Shown here: positions 36,591-49,891 of the stretch, piece after piece | Numbering within the stretch: position 1 is the first letter of the stretch | Layout: each line of letters begins with the position of its first letter | Assembly: GCF_000002235.5 (NCBI RefSeq) | Contig: NW_022145611.1 | Coordinates: 17,643,633 to 17,707,632 of the forward strand | Length of the DNA: 64,000 bases | Source of the DNA: Strongylocentrotus purpuratus | Lineage: Eukaryota; Echinodermata; Echinoidea; Camarodonta; Strongylocentrotidae | Direction: 5' to 3' | The notes under the pieces: generated by a model | What the model was told of the DNA's origin: nothing | Seen by the model: the letters and a program-made list of their open reading frames with translations, nothing else | The model's database searches: none | Made by a program: the position numbers and the translations under genes

Positions 36591-39500
36591 CAAACTGAAG
36601 CAAAAAGCAAAATTTACCTTTCAAAAGGATTTTGCATATGGCCTGACCTACATTTTTTGGTGCATCATCCCAAACTTGGTACACGGAGATTTGGAGAACA
36701 ATTTTTAACAAACCTAGTGCTCAGTCATCCGTATAGCGCAAAAATGTGAATATGGCTTAGACAGAAAACAAATTACTCTTCGCCATGACATACATATCAA
36801 GGTCACATTCATTATGAATTTCTCACTATATACGCTACCAAAGTTGGGTATCCGTTTTTAATACCCACTGTACAAAATATTGAATTCCTGCCAAATATGG
36901 ATATCCCAAATTTTCTTGGGCATTGACAAAGAGTGATGAGTTGAAAAGTTCTATTTACAAAGGAAATGAAGAATTGAGAATAATCCGAATGAATTTATAT
37001 TTAACCGAGGCCGCTGGTCGAGGTTGAATGTGAATCTTAATCCACTGTCCGGAGATTAAAGAAACCGGTTACAAGACTCTTCACTTTTCATTCTCTTACT
37101 TTTACTGGAAAACCAGACGCACGAAGTAAAAAGACCACAGAACATTGCAATCTATTATATTTTCATGAATTTCATGAAATTTATTACACTGTATTTTTAT
37201 ACCATCAATCTAAATAGAAAACATACAAAGTGAAGCATTATAATATTTGTGGTGTATTGTACATACATTTATAATATATTGATCATTAATAATTGAAATT
37301 AATAATACTTTTTTTATGAAATAAATAAACAAACCTGACATTTGAACTACTTTACCCGGGGGCATATATTTCAAGAAACTCTAAATTCTGCAAATTTAAT
37401 TTTTGTCAATAAACTTGCTCTCATTGTTTTACAAATTTTATTTTTGGTAGGGGTATCCACGCAAAAAAGGGGGTGTACCAAGCCCCTTAAACGTTCTCGG
37501 CTACGCCGCTGTATACCACCTCATAATTTATGATATTTCCTCGTATTTTACCCATTCATTTGCACGCACAAAATTACTACAGTGGCGTTTTATTAGCGGC
37601 TTACCGCATTGCGCCTGAACGGAGGCTTGATTGTCAGTGCATCCCGTATGTTTAGTTTACACCAAGAAAGTACAAACATCTTGAGATAACATTACATGGC
37701 ATCACAAAGGGGGTCATGAAATGATGAAGAAATTGCTGATAATATATTTCATGGCCATGCCACAGTAGAAGGTATCAATCCCACTCGGCATCACAGTTAT
37801 CACGTAATCAGTTACCGGGGTAACGGAATATGACAATGGTGGGAACTTCTTGAAAATTAGAATTATAATCGCAAGCATCTGGTAACAGTGGAAGGTAGAC
37901 AAGACATAAATTACTTTAACTTATTTTCATGCTGAATCATACTTTGAAGTTGTACGTACTAGGTAAATTTCAAATTCCTAACATAATGCATATGCATCCA
38001 CTTTTTGTAAAATAGGTCCTTTCCATTGGCTTTTTATCAAAAGGCCGAGTCAAACAAAAGAAAGGAAAAACTAATTATGTTTGTGTTGTTAGGAATATAC
38101 TGATCAAATAGGTAAATGAAATATATTTATACATGCCAATAATGTCGTTTTCCAAATTTGTGTACAAGCTGTGATAATTACATGATTTATTCTACCAAAT
38201 ATAGGTCTCCGTTTATGTGACTATGCTAACTTTCATCACCTGTATGAGGAAAACTAATAAAAAAGGAATAATTTGTTTGTAATAAATAAAATCGTATATC
38301 AAATTATGAAAAATACGAATGCGTATACATCATACGTCCATCCGCGTTTATTGTATAATATTATCATTATGTTAAAATTAATATTAAAATAATAATAATT
38401 TTTGTTATCAGTTGAGAATTTTCTTGAAAAGCGGCACTCATTTTCTCAAATGATAACAATCAATTTTAGATTCATATTACGCAGTTATTCAATCGTATCC
38501 AACCACGCGATGTTATTTTTAAAAACATAAGCAAAAATGATTGTCTCCTGCGTTAAGTATTTCCAGATGCGACAGGAAATGTGAAAATCGAATTAGCAAG
38601 TGAAGGGGAGAAACAGAGAAAGGTTGGAGAGACGATGCGTGAGAAAAATTACATGGAGACAAAGTTAAAAACCGACAGCGGAAGAGGAAAAAAGTAAAGC
38701 AAGAAATTGTACATCCCAAAGTGCAACATTGCGGCGTCTCAAGAAGATAAAAAATAACTGTATTTTAAACTAATTAATTGCATCTATAAAAGGAACAGCT
38801 TGTACAGTGATTTGCCCATAATTTTGTTGAAAGTGAAATTCATTTATTCTATCCATTTAAAGTAAAAGAACATATGGTTTCCTCCTATATTTGTGGGTTT
38901 CTAAACAAATTTCTAATTGAGGAGCTAGCAATAAGGTGCACATTTTATCTCATTTCTTTCTTATACTTCTTACAAAATATGAAGAATATTGCCAAATTTC
39001 CCTAGAGGTATATTTTGCAAGAGTGGGATTGTGTCTCTCTATATGCGACCACCGGGATTCGCCACAAACTTTGACTAAACTGCTTTTTGATGAAATCATC
39101 ATCTACATGAAACGGATACTGCCCAGCTTATTTCTCAATCGATTTAATTTTTCAGCAATAATTATAAAAGAGCACAATGTTTTGTGATGTTATAGGACGC
39201 CATGCGAATTCTTTGTCGCCATCTTGGTATTCAAACTGGCACCTTCGCCTTGGTATTTACACGCATTTTCTCAAATCGTGCTTTTGGCTGGCCACGAAGA
39301 TAGATGTGTGAATGAATCATGTTGGAAAACAAAATGCCTGTAACTCGGTTTACAGAATTGTGTGTTCTCACGCACTGCTGTGTCGAGAACTATTTGACCC
39401 TTAAGCCCGTCGAACATGAGAAGTTATTTCTATTGCGTTATCACCTGCGCTAATTAAGCCTGCGCTAATCAGTCTATCATACTATGCCGATAATTAAATG

Positions 39501-39886
39501 TATTGTACAATCTCCCTCTTACAGGGCAGTCGCATGCGCCGCAGTCCTACGTCAGAAATTTGTGTAATTTAGTGGTATTACAGGTACCTCCCGATAGGAA
39601 GAAAAAAAATCGAATAACACATACTTCACATTCGTATTATGTCCTATATCTGAATTCAATGAAAGCAAACCTGTACAAAATAATTCCTTCATCTGCGGTA
39701 ACAGCTCCATGGATCCGATATGAGCTCATAACTTAACACTGATATACTTTGAATAATTTACTTGATCAATTTTTACTGATAAATAGACACACAGAGAGAA
39801 GGGGAGAGGGTGGCTTTTAAAGAAATGAAAATCACATGCTGAAAATTTTTCTGTCCACATTAAGCCGGTGATATTCCATTATCTCT
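36591..39886. other. gene-poor sequence
   Basis: No supported gene; AT-rich with no long ORF. A solo hAT-like terminus ends at 37511. Confidence 0.4.
37485..37511 (-). repeat. solo hAT-like terminus
   Basis: TCTCGGCTACGCCGCTG is the inverse of a CAGCGGCGTAGCC-type end, next to a G-run and CACGCAAAAAAGGGGG. No partner end was identified. Confidence 0.35.
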
Positions 39887-39990
39887 ATGATTATATTCAT
39901 ATTTGAAAATGTATAACTGATGATATGATTATATTCATTTTTGAGAATGTAAAACTGATTATATGATTATATTCATATTTGAAATTGGAA
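39887..39990. repeat. 38-bp tandem repeat, about 2.7 copies
   Basis: Units starting ATGATTATATTCAT at 39887, 39925 and 39963 are spaced exactly 38 bp apart and diverge slightly. Confidence 0.85.
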
Positions 39991-40725
39991 AAAACGCTAT
40001 ACCATGTACACATTAAAACGATCTAAATTTTAAGCTATATATTGTGTATTCAAAACATCATATTTTATATAGCTTGCGTCACATTTAGGTTAGGGCCGTA
40101 TATTCGGTTCCCTCTGTCCACTTCACTATCAGTATGTAATGATCTAGATCTTAGCACCTAATTTTTAAATTGTTTTAAACAATGAAGCAAAAACTAAGTT
40201 TTTACTACATTAACAAATTTAACCGGTTACACAGCCACATGCAGTTGCTTTTATAAAAGTACAAAATAAAGAAGATTTGACCTGCAAATCATTTAATTAC
40301 TATTTCTGTCTACTCAATGATAAAGTGGAATGTGTTTAAAAATATTGCACTAGACGTGGAAAAAAGCAACGGTGAATAATAATTGTTAATAAGTGGCAAA
40401 CATTACGACTTTTCTCAGAAATACATCGTGTATGCCATTTCATGTTAACTCAAATATCCCCAGTAACACGGTAACATAAGAGGAAGACATACCAGGCAAA
40501 TAATTCAATCAATATTATACATGTATATAATTATATATATATATATATATATATATGAAAAGCCTCAAACCACTCTAACACACTTATTATAAATGAATAT
40601 TGAGAAAAGTACAAACGCAAAATACACCCTGACATTTAAAGAAATACCTCACACAGTTACTATACATGGCATAAAGAAATAATGCAGAAATAGTGCGTTT
40701 CCATCAGAGATGACATTAAGGTTTT
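39991..40725. other. 3' flank of the ankyrin-repeat gene
   Basis: The ankyrin gene reads leftwards, so this should hold its 3' UTR. A possible ATTAAA signal on the minus strand lies at 40292-40297, about 430 bp past the stop. A (TA)n run is at 40531-40556. No further gene. Confidence 0.4.
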
Positions 40726-42318
40726 CTACTGTCCAGTCACAACGCGCTTGGGAGAAAGAGGAGGTAGGCGTGGTGTCTGGTCACCTTTACCATGGACATC
40801 TACCCTCAACATGTGCTCTTTCGGTCGTGACTTGTTGGACTCAATGTCCACGTTAATATGTGTTGTACTGTTGACACTGTGTCGCATATATGCAGGATCG
40901 GGGGAAGAGCACGTCGGGGACAGCGCTTCAGTGCTTCGACTCAAGAATGACAAGTTAAGCAAATTCTTGGTGTTTGGATTTTCTAGGTAGAGATTTGACA
41001 AAGATTGACCCATTTTCTTCTGCACGCTAAGTTCCTCATCGGAATTGGAACTTCGTTCGTACGTGAACCCATCAAAGCTCTTGGACTGTTTCTGATTAGA
41101 GTGGCGGTTAATGGCAGATAGGGGGCGGCGTGGCCCCGACGTTGGTTTTGTTCGCTTTATGAAGATGTTATTCGTTCCCGATCGGTTGTCGGAATCCTGG
41201 TCGAGATTGACAGCATCTTCTTCGTAATGGTAGTGAAGTGCTTCAGGGTTTGTAACTTCTGGTAAGCTTGCTCGTTTCATCTCGATGATGTGTTTCCTTA
41301 CACCAGGGATATCATTGATGTTCTTGACCGGATGTAAGGCGTGAAAACGACGTGACAAAGCGTCCATGTGCGGCTGAGGATTCTTCCGGTAGGTGGGCGG
41401 GGTAGGTACGGCTATTGTTCCCTTCGAGCAATACTGTCTTGGAGAGAGTTCCTCACTTGAACTATCCTTGCTATTATTACCACGTGGACTGTATCCATCA
41501 GCACTGGAGCTATTTGATTCCATGCTTTCGTTCTTTTGCAAGTTTGACCGGGGATCAGCATCCTGTTTCGTTGGGCTCGAGTCTGCCGGTTTCGACTGGC
41601 GACGGATTTTAGGCAAAAAGGCCTCCATTTCTGGAGTAGAACAACCCCCTTCACGAGCCCATTCCGCGGCAGTCATGTTCTTAATTTGGTCTCTTTGATC
41701 TAATGATGCCTTACCCTCGTGGGCAAGCAGCTTCACGCACTCCATATCGCCAATTTTGGCGGCCGTCATCAATGCACTCATCCCCTCAGCATTCAGCTTA
41801 TCTACGTCGAGGCCTAATCTTCGAAACGATCTTGTGAGAATCAATATCCCCGTCGCATTTCCGACCATGCTGCAATACATTAATGGAGTATTCCCATTGT
41901 TGTCGTCTATGTTCGGATCCACGTTGTTTTTCACCAAAACTTTAATCACGTCATTGTAGTGTAATTCGGCTGCATAGCAGAGTGCAGTCCTACCCATGTT
42001 ATCCCGATGATTTACATTGGCTCCATGCTGAATTAAAAGGTGGACGACCTTTAATCGCGTCTGGCCATCGTCGACCTTCATGGCTCTGATGAGAGGGGTT
42101 TTCCCATGCAAGTCCCGCGAGTTGACAACACTCTGACCCTCGACAGCATCTAGAATAAACTTGGCAAGATGGATCTTGCCCTTTGCTACGGCATCATGAA
42201 TGGCGGCTCCTCCCGAAACCTGCCCGAGGCTTCCTCGTCGAGCTCGCTCACGAACCGATGGTATACGACGAAAGATGGAAGACATAGTTGGTGAACCGCC
42301 ATCGCCGTGACTCGACAT
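40726..42318 (-). CDS. ankyrin-repeat protein, ANKRD63-like, single coding exon
   Basis: A 530-codon uninterrupted ORF. Five ankyrin repeats span residues about 36-208: HGKTPLIRAM at 71-80, NMGRTALCYAA at 107-117, NNGNTPLMYC at 140-149 and AEGMSALMTAA at 177-187. The segment RSFRRLGL (163-170) plus the order and spacing of repeats resemble vertebrate ANKRD63, as I recall it, more than ANKRD34; both human genes have an unbroken coding region, as here. The N-terminus is Arg/Ser-rich (RRIPSVRERARRGS). The C-terminal 300 residues are Ser/Pro/Asn-rich and low in order-promoting residues, with a conserved-looking stretch at 320-352 and PRLPPLSPKR near the end. No signal peptide or membrane segment is visible, so an intracellular adaptor or scaffold is inferred. 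The first ATG was used; Met12 is an alternative. TGAACAG just before the ATG could be the acceptor of a 5' UTR intron. Confidence 0.9.
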   Translation of the reverse strand: MSSHGDGGSPTMSSIFRRIPSVRERARRGSLGQVSGGAAIHDAVAKGKIHLAKFILDAVEGQSVVNSRDLHGKTPLIRAMKVDDGQTRLKVVHLLIQHGANVNHRDNMGRTALCYAAELHYNDVIKVLVKNNVDPNIDDNNGNTPLMYCSMVGNATGILILTRSFRRLGLDVDKLNAEGMSALMTAAKIGDMECVKLLAHEGKASLDQRDQIKNMTAAEWAREGGCSTPEMEAFLPKIRRQSKPADSSPTKQDADPRSNLQKNESMESNSSSADGYSPRGNNSKDSSSEELSPRQYCSKGTIAVPTPPTYRKNPQPHMDALSRRFHALHPVKNINDIPGVRKHIIEMKRASLPEVTNPEALHYHYEEDAVNLDQDSDNRSGTNNIFIKRTKPTSGPRRPLSAINRHSNQKQSKSFDGFTYERSSNSDEELSVQKKMGQSLSNLYLENPNTKNLLNLSFLSRSTEALSPTCSSPDPAYMRHSVNSTTHINVDIESNKSRPKEHMLRVDVHGKGDQTPRLPPLSPKRVVTGQ

Positions 42319-45300
42319 GTTTATATCTGTTCAGTAATAGCTCTATATATCTCCTCTAATCCAAGAAATTCACGGACTTGATATCAGGTTCAAATAATGT
42401 CAAATACCTCTGTCGCTTACGTCAAAATGACGCCCTAATAAAATCGCAGTTAGATCTGACATTCTCCCGCAGACATGCCATTAGAATCTAATGTTCACGA
42501 CGAGAATTCAACTTAGGTCCAATATATGTTCTGCTTGCAAAATAAATCCATCTTATGAGCAAAAGACGAGCTAAATAGTAGCATACATCCCATGAATAGT
42601 GCAATTCGTCTTAAGAATCCGAGGGTGGGATTAGAACGAAATCTTATTCCTGCTTTCCCTGTTAGGAAGAGAAGACTTTCAATATAAAATGTCTTTATTT
42701 GTAGTTTTAAAGCTTCAGTATTTCAAGAAGATGGTGGCGAGCATTTGGCAAACACGACCTCGATGTCTTCCGCACATCAAATCAGTATCAGACACGCGTT
42801 CGTCCGGAGGAAAAATGATCACTTGGGGTAGAGAATATTGCCTGCGACCGTCTGTCTTTATATGAGATAGGGATCCTCCAGGAAAGAAAGCAATTTATCC
42901 TTCCTTGGTGAATATGATTACGATTCCGCATTCATCCGTCCCGTGCTTTCACGGTGTAATTATTTCCTAGCCCCACCATCCGTTATCTTTCCAATATCAT
43001 TCGACACGCATCGCTCCAAGCTTAGATGAAACAATACGAAGGTGGCAAATAATGAATTCAAACGTAACGATAAGCAAGCTTGAATTCGTAAGAATGTTTC
43101 AGATCGCCGCTGTCAGGTTTTATTGCGCCCATAACAACCTGCATCATGATGCATCTGATATCAAACTGTCATCGCGAAATTCAACAACCCTCCTGGTAGG
43201 TAAAGAGCTTTGATGTAAGCTCGTTAGAGATATCCACCACCCTTCTCCGCTAGCGCCTCTCTGATTTGATGAGCGCCTAAAAACGCTAGTCTTTGCCGTA
43301 CAGGAGTTTCCATGGATATGAATATATCATCTAGGTGGATGCTAATAAAAACAGGTTCAGCTCAGTAAGTTTATAAATCACTAATTTGGAAGATCATTGG
43401 CTGAGGCATAGGGTCATCGACTGTAAGATGATGTAATCCTCCCTATATATCCATGACTTTTTTACAACATTTTCCCCTGGAATATCAATGTGTTTCGCAA
43501 TATATTAACATTCGGCCCGAATTCCTTCTTTTTTGGTGAGCGGATTCTAGTCTCTATAATGATAATTAGGATATTTTTGGTAAAGGGAAGGGCCATCTGA
43601 AAAAGGAGAAAAAAACAGATGTTGTTTATGATTTATTTAGAGTATATTGTTTTGAAATACAAATCGACTTGTAATTATGATGTAGACATTTTGATAGCCT
43701 ATTGTTCATGTAAGAAGTTAGGTGACAAGCAGAAAAGAAGGTTACAGCTTCAAGTCCATTTTAAAGAAGGTGGGGACAAAATATGGAGGAAGATGCCCCC
43801 CCCCCCCCCTCCAACCCCGCCACTCAACCCTCCAAAAGGGAAAAATGGGGTGGCAGCTAGGCGGGGAGATGAACCGCTGAAGTGGAGGAAATCATAGAAA
43901 ATTCGAAAAATCATCAGCTTAACAAATTATCATAGCAACGTCGAATTTTCTTCAGTCTAATTCGTATAGCAATATTTGCCGAACCTGTTATCTCTAATTA
44001 CAAAGAGCGAGGTGGTTATTGCCCATCGCCTTCACGAAACTGCCATGTTGGAGAGGAGAGGGATATCGTCGAACTAAAAGACAAACATGATGTCAATGGT
44101 GATTACTCGTCGTCTCAACCGTTCGTTGAGTGCTCATTAGGCCTGCCAATTCTGTACCCGCTCCATTAGTTCCAGACGGTGGAAAATGGCTTTTGGCGCA
44201 ACGAGACAAAATATCCCATGCAGCGATGAAGTATTACGGGTATAAGATATTTAGGGTCAGGCAAATGGGGGAAAGGGTCTACTAAGTGATAGGCAATTTA
44301 TGCACGGTTTTCTTTTACAATGGATTCATTGATGGAAACTGGAAATGAAAGTCGTCCTCGCATTTCTCGAAGTAAATTCATAAGAAGTCTATACAGGCAT
44401 GCTCTAAATCCTGCTCGCTTATTTTTATGTGCATACTATTTGTCGGTTGCGACATGTCTTACGTCCACATGCGTATTGAGTTTTGTTTTAAATAAAGATA
44501 TGTAACATTTTACTCGGGAGTACAACCAAAGTTGATGTGAGTTTACTTTCCTTACCACCGTGGTTGTGGTTTTGACTTCACAAATCACCTTAAAAGTCAT
44601 CAAATTCATTTAGTGACAAAGAAAATGCATACCCCCTTTTTTATACCCCACCTAGCCCGATGTATTATGCTCCATCATGTTATAGCCCGAGGGCATTCAA
44701 TGGCGACTCAACACCATTAGCAATCAACCAATGCCACTGTCTTTCTCATCAGGACCTTCACGGATAACTCATTAAAAGGATATCCACCAATTCTAATACT
44801 TCCACATCCGGAAGCTCCCAGGGGAGCATGGCAATTTAAAATGAAGAAAGCACAGGCCTACACCAGAGAGGTGGAGGTCGATAATAAGTAGTGGTAGGAA
44901 CACAAACACATTAGCAACGTAAGGATGTTAAGCTAAATAAGAGATGTGTGGGTGAATAAAGGATGAGGTGCGGTATCAAGCTCAACCTCCCAGTGGTATA
45001 GGCAGGATATTAATCTTCATAATACAACATACTAGGCGACTTAAATTTGTTTGAAAAAATGATGTACGTTTAAATTCCTTACTTATAATTTTTGAGTGTA
45101 ATACTATTACTAATCATAATAACAACAACTGATAAAAATAATAATAAAAATGATAATAATCAAGCAAGAGAGATAGGACGGTGAAGCAGGAATGCAGAAC
45201 ATCAGAGGGAGAGAAGAAGAAGAAGAAGAAGAAGAAGAAGAAAAAGAAGAAGAGGGAGTGGGAGAGAGAGAGAGAGAGTGGGGTGGTGGAATAAGTGATG

Positions 45301-46358
45301 TTTTCAATTCAATGTGTGGTCAATATAGCCGAGGCAGACTTGGCAGTCATATTCATTACATTTTAAAAGTCAATTAGGACCACGTGATAAACACGTCTTC
45401 TAGACATATCAAATCAATTTTAACACGTCTGGAAGGACTTTCGAGATAAAATATTTAAGGCAATTTGAAAACCCGATTGTATCGCCTATAGAAATGTTTA
45501 GAAGGTAAAGCACAAGGCTTCTGAAATTTCCTAATAGGTTGGTTTTTCCGAGGTCTTTGCGAATGTTTTTTTCTTAATATTAATAGGCGTATTTTTAGAT
45601 TCACAATTACGTGTTATCAGAGCGACTGGGCAGAAAACCTAGTATATGCAAATGAGAGACAGGTACATCCCTCTATACGTCGATCACTCCTATTGCATAT
45701 TCATGAACCATGTACACTCCTATTTACATAGACGGTAGATATCAAATACAAGTCTCGGCAATCTTATCTCTCAAATTGTTCCGCTCCCTGGCAACCAACT
45801 AGCTGACTACCTCGATGTACACGTACATTTGTAATGAAATATTCTATTCTTGGAAACATGTACTATTCTAAGGGTTTATTCAGCATTTTAACTCAAACAA
45901 AAGGCTACTATTTCAATACTAAAACGGCTTTATTGTGCAGTTAGTTGGAAAGAGGAAGAACTAGACACAAGTCATGCATGTTAATGTGGTGTATGCTTTT
46001 TTGTTGGCCATGAAGTGAGTTTACTCCATTTTAAGCTATCAGTTACTTAGTGACTTCCAAATTTTCTCATACCACTCTCAACAACATGCACAGACACAGT
46101 TTGCCCATCACATTACGGACCATGTCCACATCAAAAACGAGTATATCAAATACTTCTGCATTATCTGATAGTATCTATAATAAATGCATATTCTTACTAG
46201 ATATGGCAGGGGTATGAATAAGGCCAAATACTACGGAAGTATAATAACTTTAATAATGATCACTATTGCGTTATACTTGGTACCTTGTGGAATGCAGAGG
46301 AACCAAATACTTTGGTATGCCGATATTTGTGTGGGTCGGTGCGTGTGTGGGTGTGTGT
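42319..46358. other. upstream flank of ankyrin gene and intergenic sequence
   Basis: The first kilobase upstream of 42318 should contain the promoter and leader exon(s), which I could not delimit. No other gene is supported. Simple sequence: a C-run with interruptions at 43796-43812 and an AGA/GAA array at 45212-45253. ORFs at 43619-43897 and 44320-44505 are unrecognised. Confidence 0.4.
45212..45253. repeat. (AGA)n microsatellite
   Basis: A trinucleotide run that creates Glu-rich (plus) and Ser-rich (minus) spurious ORFs. Confidence 0.9.
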
Positions 46359-46900
46359 CAGGCGCGTACGCAGGAGGGGGGGGGGGGTTGGGGGTTGAAC
46401 CCCCTTGGTATTTCTAATGTGTAAACCCCCCTAAAACTCCCCTAAACCCCCGACCCCCCCCCCTTTGGGTTTTTTTTTTAATTATAAAAAAGAAAAGAAA
46501 AAAAGAAATTATGCCCATGGCTGACCAAAAAAGGTGACCTTACCCCCCCCCCCCCACCGAAGAAAAATGTCAAATGTTCAAATTTCGAGACCCCCCCCCC
46601 CCAAAAAAAAAAGTGTGTCCTCTTATCCCCCCCCCCTATTCCCCCCCCCCCCCCCACTGAGCGACGTTTCGGCTGGCTGAGTCGTTGCGATTTTTTTTGG
46701 AAGTCAAAAAAAAAAAAAAAAAAAGTGTCTGCTTACTCCCCCCCCCCCCCCCCCCCCCCCACCCCCCAAAGAGCGACTTTTCGGCCGGCGCGATTTTCAA
46801 ATTTTCGGGAGCAAAATAGTAAAGCTGAGTCGTTGCGAAATTTTGGGTCCGATTTTAACCCCCCCCCCCCCCTTTGAAAAAATCCTGCGTACGCCAACTG
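46359..46900. mobile_element. hAT-like non-autonomous element, poly(G/C)-rich, copy 3
   Basis: A 542-bp unit starts CAGGCGCGTACGCAGG and ends with the inverse of CAGTTGGCGTACGCAGG. The 8 bases before (GTGTGTGT) and after (GTGTGTTG) match at 7 of 8, but they lie in TG-rich DNA, so the duplication is weaker evidence than in the other copies. The interior repeats the GGCTGGCTGAGTCGTTGCGA module and TTCAAATTTTCGGGAGC, also seen in copies 1 and 2, between long C, G and A runs. There is no coding potential. Confidence 0.8.
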
Positions 46901-49049
46901 GTGTGTTGTGTGTGCCGTGTGCGTGTGTGTGTGCATGTGTATATCGATCGTATAATCTATGTATTGAAAATGTATCGAATCATGTCAAGATGAAAAACAA
47001 CTGTATTTTTAAGAATGATTTGTATTGTTTTGGAAGCAATTGAAAAAACTAGTGGAGAAAAAAAAAGTGTCCAAAAATAATGGAGAAAAATACATGGAAA
47101 TACATGAGAGTGTGAGGATATTGAGGTAGGTGCAAACGTTAAAGGAAGACCATGGCGACTTCCAAGGGAACTACGACCGGGGAAATGTGGATAAATAAGG
47201 ATAAATAAGGGAAAACTATGGAATCAGGACGTCCAAAACGGGGATTTAAGAGGAAACATGGGAGATAATTATAATAACAGGAAACATGAGCTCACAAGGT
47301 GATCCGTAGGTCGTGCTACATTTTAATAAGTTTCTGGGTAAGCATACCATGACGGCACCCTTATCGCAAATTCTAAACAACGGTGTTCACAGTAACTACG
47401 AGACGTTAATGGGCACTTCAGGGGCTACTAATTACCCACTCTTACTGATTATCAGTGGCGGGTATGTTTAATAATTAAAGGTCTCCATCCGTCCGGACTT
47501 TGAAGACGTCCTTAATTTCAAGCGACGGTATTTGTTTACGGTACTAAGAATGAAGTTCTAGGAAACATGCAATGTCTCAGTAGCGGAAATCCATGGACTC
47601 GAATGTAATGCGGAAGTGCATTTAGGGTTTCAGACGGGGCTTTTAGAATGGACAATTGAACATGCCTCTACATTACGAGCGGAACAAATGACATTGTGTC
47701 ATTTTCTATGAATAGGGAGTCTATTACATGGAAAATGAGAGGGCTTATAGTTATGTCCGAAAGGATGATGAAATAAACCTCGTCGATGAAAAAAAAAAAA
47801 AATATTGTAATTGTATTTTGATATAAATGATACTAAGGCAATGTCGGGTGTAATAACACATGATAATTGTGGTGTCACTGTCGGAATGTGGGTACTCTTA
47901 AAAACAGATTTTCTCTGAAAATGATATCCAAAACCTGTCCTCCCTATTATTTATAACATTTCAAAATAATATTTAGCATGTCAGGATTTTTTTCTTCCAG
48001 TTTGGCACCCCAGTCGTCTTTTTGACATCACCCCATCCCCCATCCCTCTTTTCATCACCACTTTTAAAATCCTCCTATTGCCACAGATCTTTTGACAAAA
48101 TTCTGGTAAACAAGATAATCATTGTTAGTTTGTATGTGGCGTTTTCATACATGCTAATTTAGATCTCATGGCTATGGAATTAGATATCAAATTTATAATA
48201 AGCAGAACTAAACATCGCATAATCAATCTTCTTGAGAAGTCGCAATGCGTCAATGCCACATGAACAACAGCGTGGTAATTGCACCGCAGAGAGGCATTGA
48301 AAGAACGAGAAGACAGTATGAAAACATGTTTTGGTAAGTGTGGTCGAAAACATAATTATTGAGAATAATAATTATATTCGTAATGGAGGACGTAGCATGA
48401 TTTCAAAGTATTTTTTATTATCATTAATGTAACATATGTTCTCTTCATACAGTGACTTCGTAGATTTTTATTTTCAGATACAAATCTTTGAGTTGTAAAT
48501 ACTTCTTCCTTCAGACAGTAATAAAATAGTTACTTAGTAGAAGGTGTGGTACAGTATATAGCATAGTCAAAGTACAGTAAAAAAACATAGGAAAATGGAT
48601 TTAGCAAGCATAATGCAGATTTTAATATCCTTTGCTATTATTATTTTTATTTTTTATTTATTTTGTATTTTTTTTTTTTTTGGGGGGGGGGGGTACTGTG
48701 ATAAAGCTCGTTATATAAAAAGGTATATAATTATGATTGCAAATATTTTTAATCCTACCGAATCTTTAACGTTAGCTCCATTCATGTAGTTTCGTAATTT
48801 ATACTGCATGTATTGGACAAAACCATTACAATAAGGCCCCCCCCCCCCAAAAAAAAAAAAAAAAAAAAAAATCATTTGGATGTCCTCGATTGCTTTTCTG
48901 GAGTAGGGACGGGCAGGCGGATTTTTTTTTTTTCCTCCATTTAAAAAAAAAAAAAATTTGTTTCCATCGTCAAGCATTTAAACAAACAAAGTCTATAAAA
49001 CACTTTAATATGGTAAAAGACTAGTAATGTAAGATGAATATCAAAATCT
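46901..49049. other. gene-poor sequence
   Basis: No gene supported. T/G-runs at 48669-48692 and C/A-runs at 48838-48870 are notable. The ORFs here run through the homopolymers. Confidence 0.4.
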
Positions 49050-49215
49050 CCATTGTACCAGAGCCATCTACAGAGTTGAGCCAACTTGGTCTCACTGGGT
49101 CACAACATGGCGTATATTCTTTTGTTTTGTGCTTGCCAAACAAAAAGGTATTCGCCATATTGTGTCCAACTCGAACCGGGTTGTCCAAACTCTGTGTATA
49201 GATGGATCTGCATTG
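49050..49215. repeat. foldback MITE
   Basis: Arms of about 70 bp pair imperfectly around a loop of about 10 nt near 49136. Shared blocks include CCATCTA, CAGAGTT, ACATGGCG/ATATGGCG and TTTTGTTT. It is non-coding. Confidence 0.75.
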
Positions 49216-49852
49216 AACTAGCTACTTGCGCCCTCTATGTAGCAAACAATGCCTAATCGGTGACCATTGGTCCCCTATGATCCTCTTTATCGTATGTTAA
49301 CTGAGAGCTGATTTGATGAGATAACCACCTGTCAGTGACCTTGCAGGGGGTCTAATCCCTCCTGTACAATAGTACAGATGGGCTTTAAAATGAGTTTAAG
49401 AATGCTCAAAACCTGATTTGAATGAACGGCATTTTAACATAAAAAAATGAAAACGGCAAGTTTAATAAATACCTAATTGCTGAAGTACTGAAAAGACCAA
49501 ACTGGCAACGGGACGCATTTTGATCCTTGCAAATGCATGAAATGGTATTTTGGGCATTAAAGATTGCTCTCCCAAAAAAAATATATTAAAAAAAAAAAAA
49601 AAGGAATAAAAAATAAAAAATTGAATTAAAAATAAATAAATTTTAAAACAAATTAAAAATACGAGCGGCCCGAAATGACAACCAAATTATTATTATTTTT
49701 TTTAAAATCATTGTTAACATCATTTACATCTTAGGAGATATCAGTAACCAATTACAATTTAAATTATATGACTCGGACATTCACATTATCCGTGCATTTT
49801 ATTACGTATTTAGGCATAGTATTATCATATTTCACTGTGTTTATATAATAAT

Positions 49853-49891
<39 letters not shown>

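Noticed and set aside
40726..42318. ANKRD34 as the name for the ankyrin gene
   Set aside because: The RSFRRLGL segment and repeat spacing fit ANKRD63 better, and the ANKRD34 C-terminal motif is not seen.
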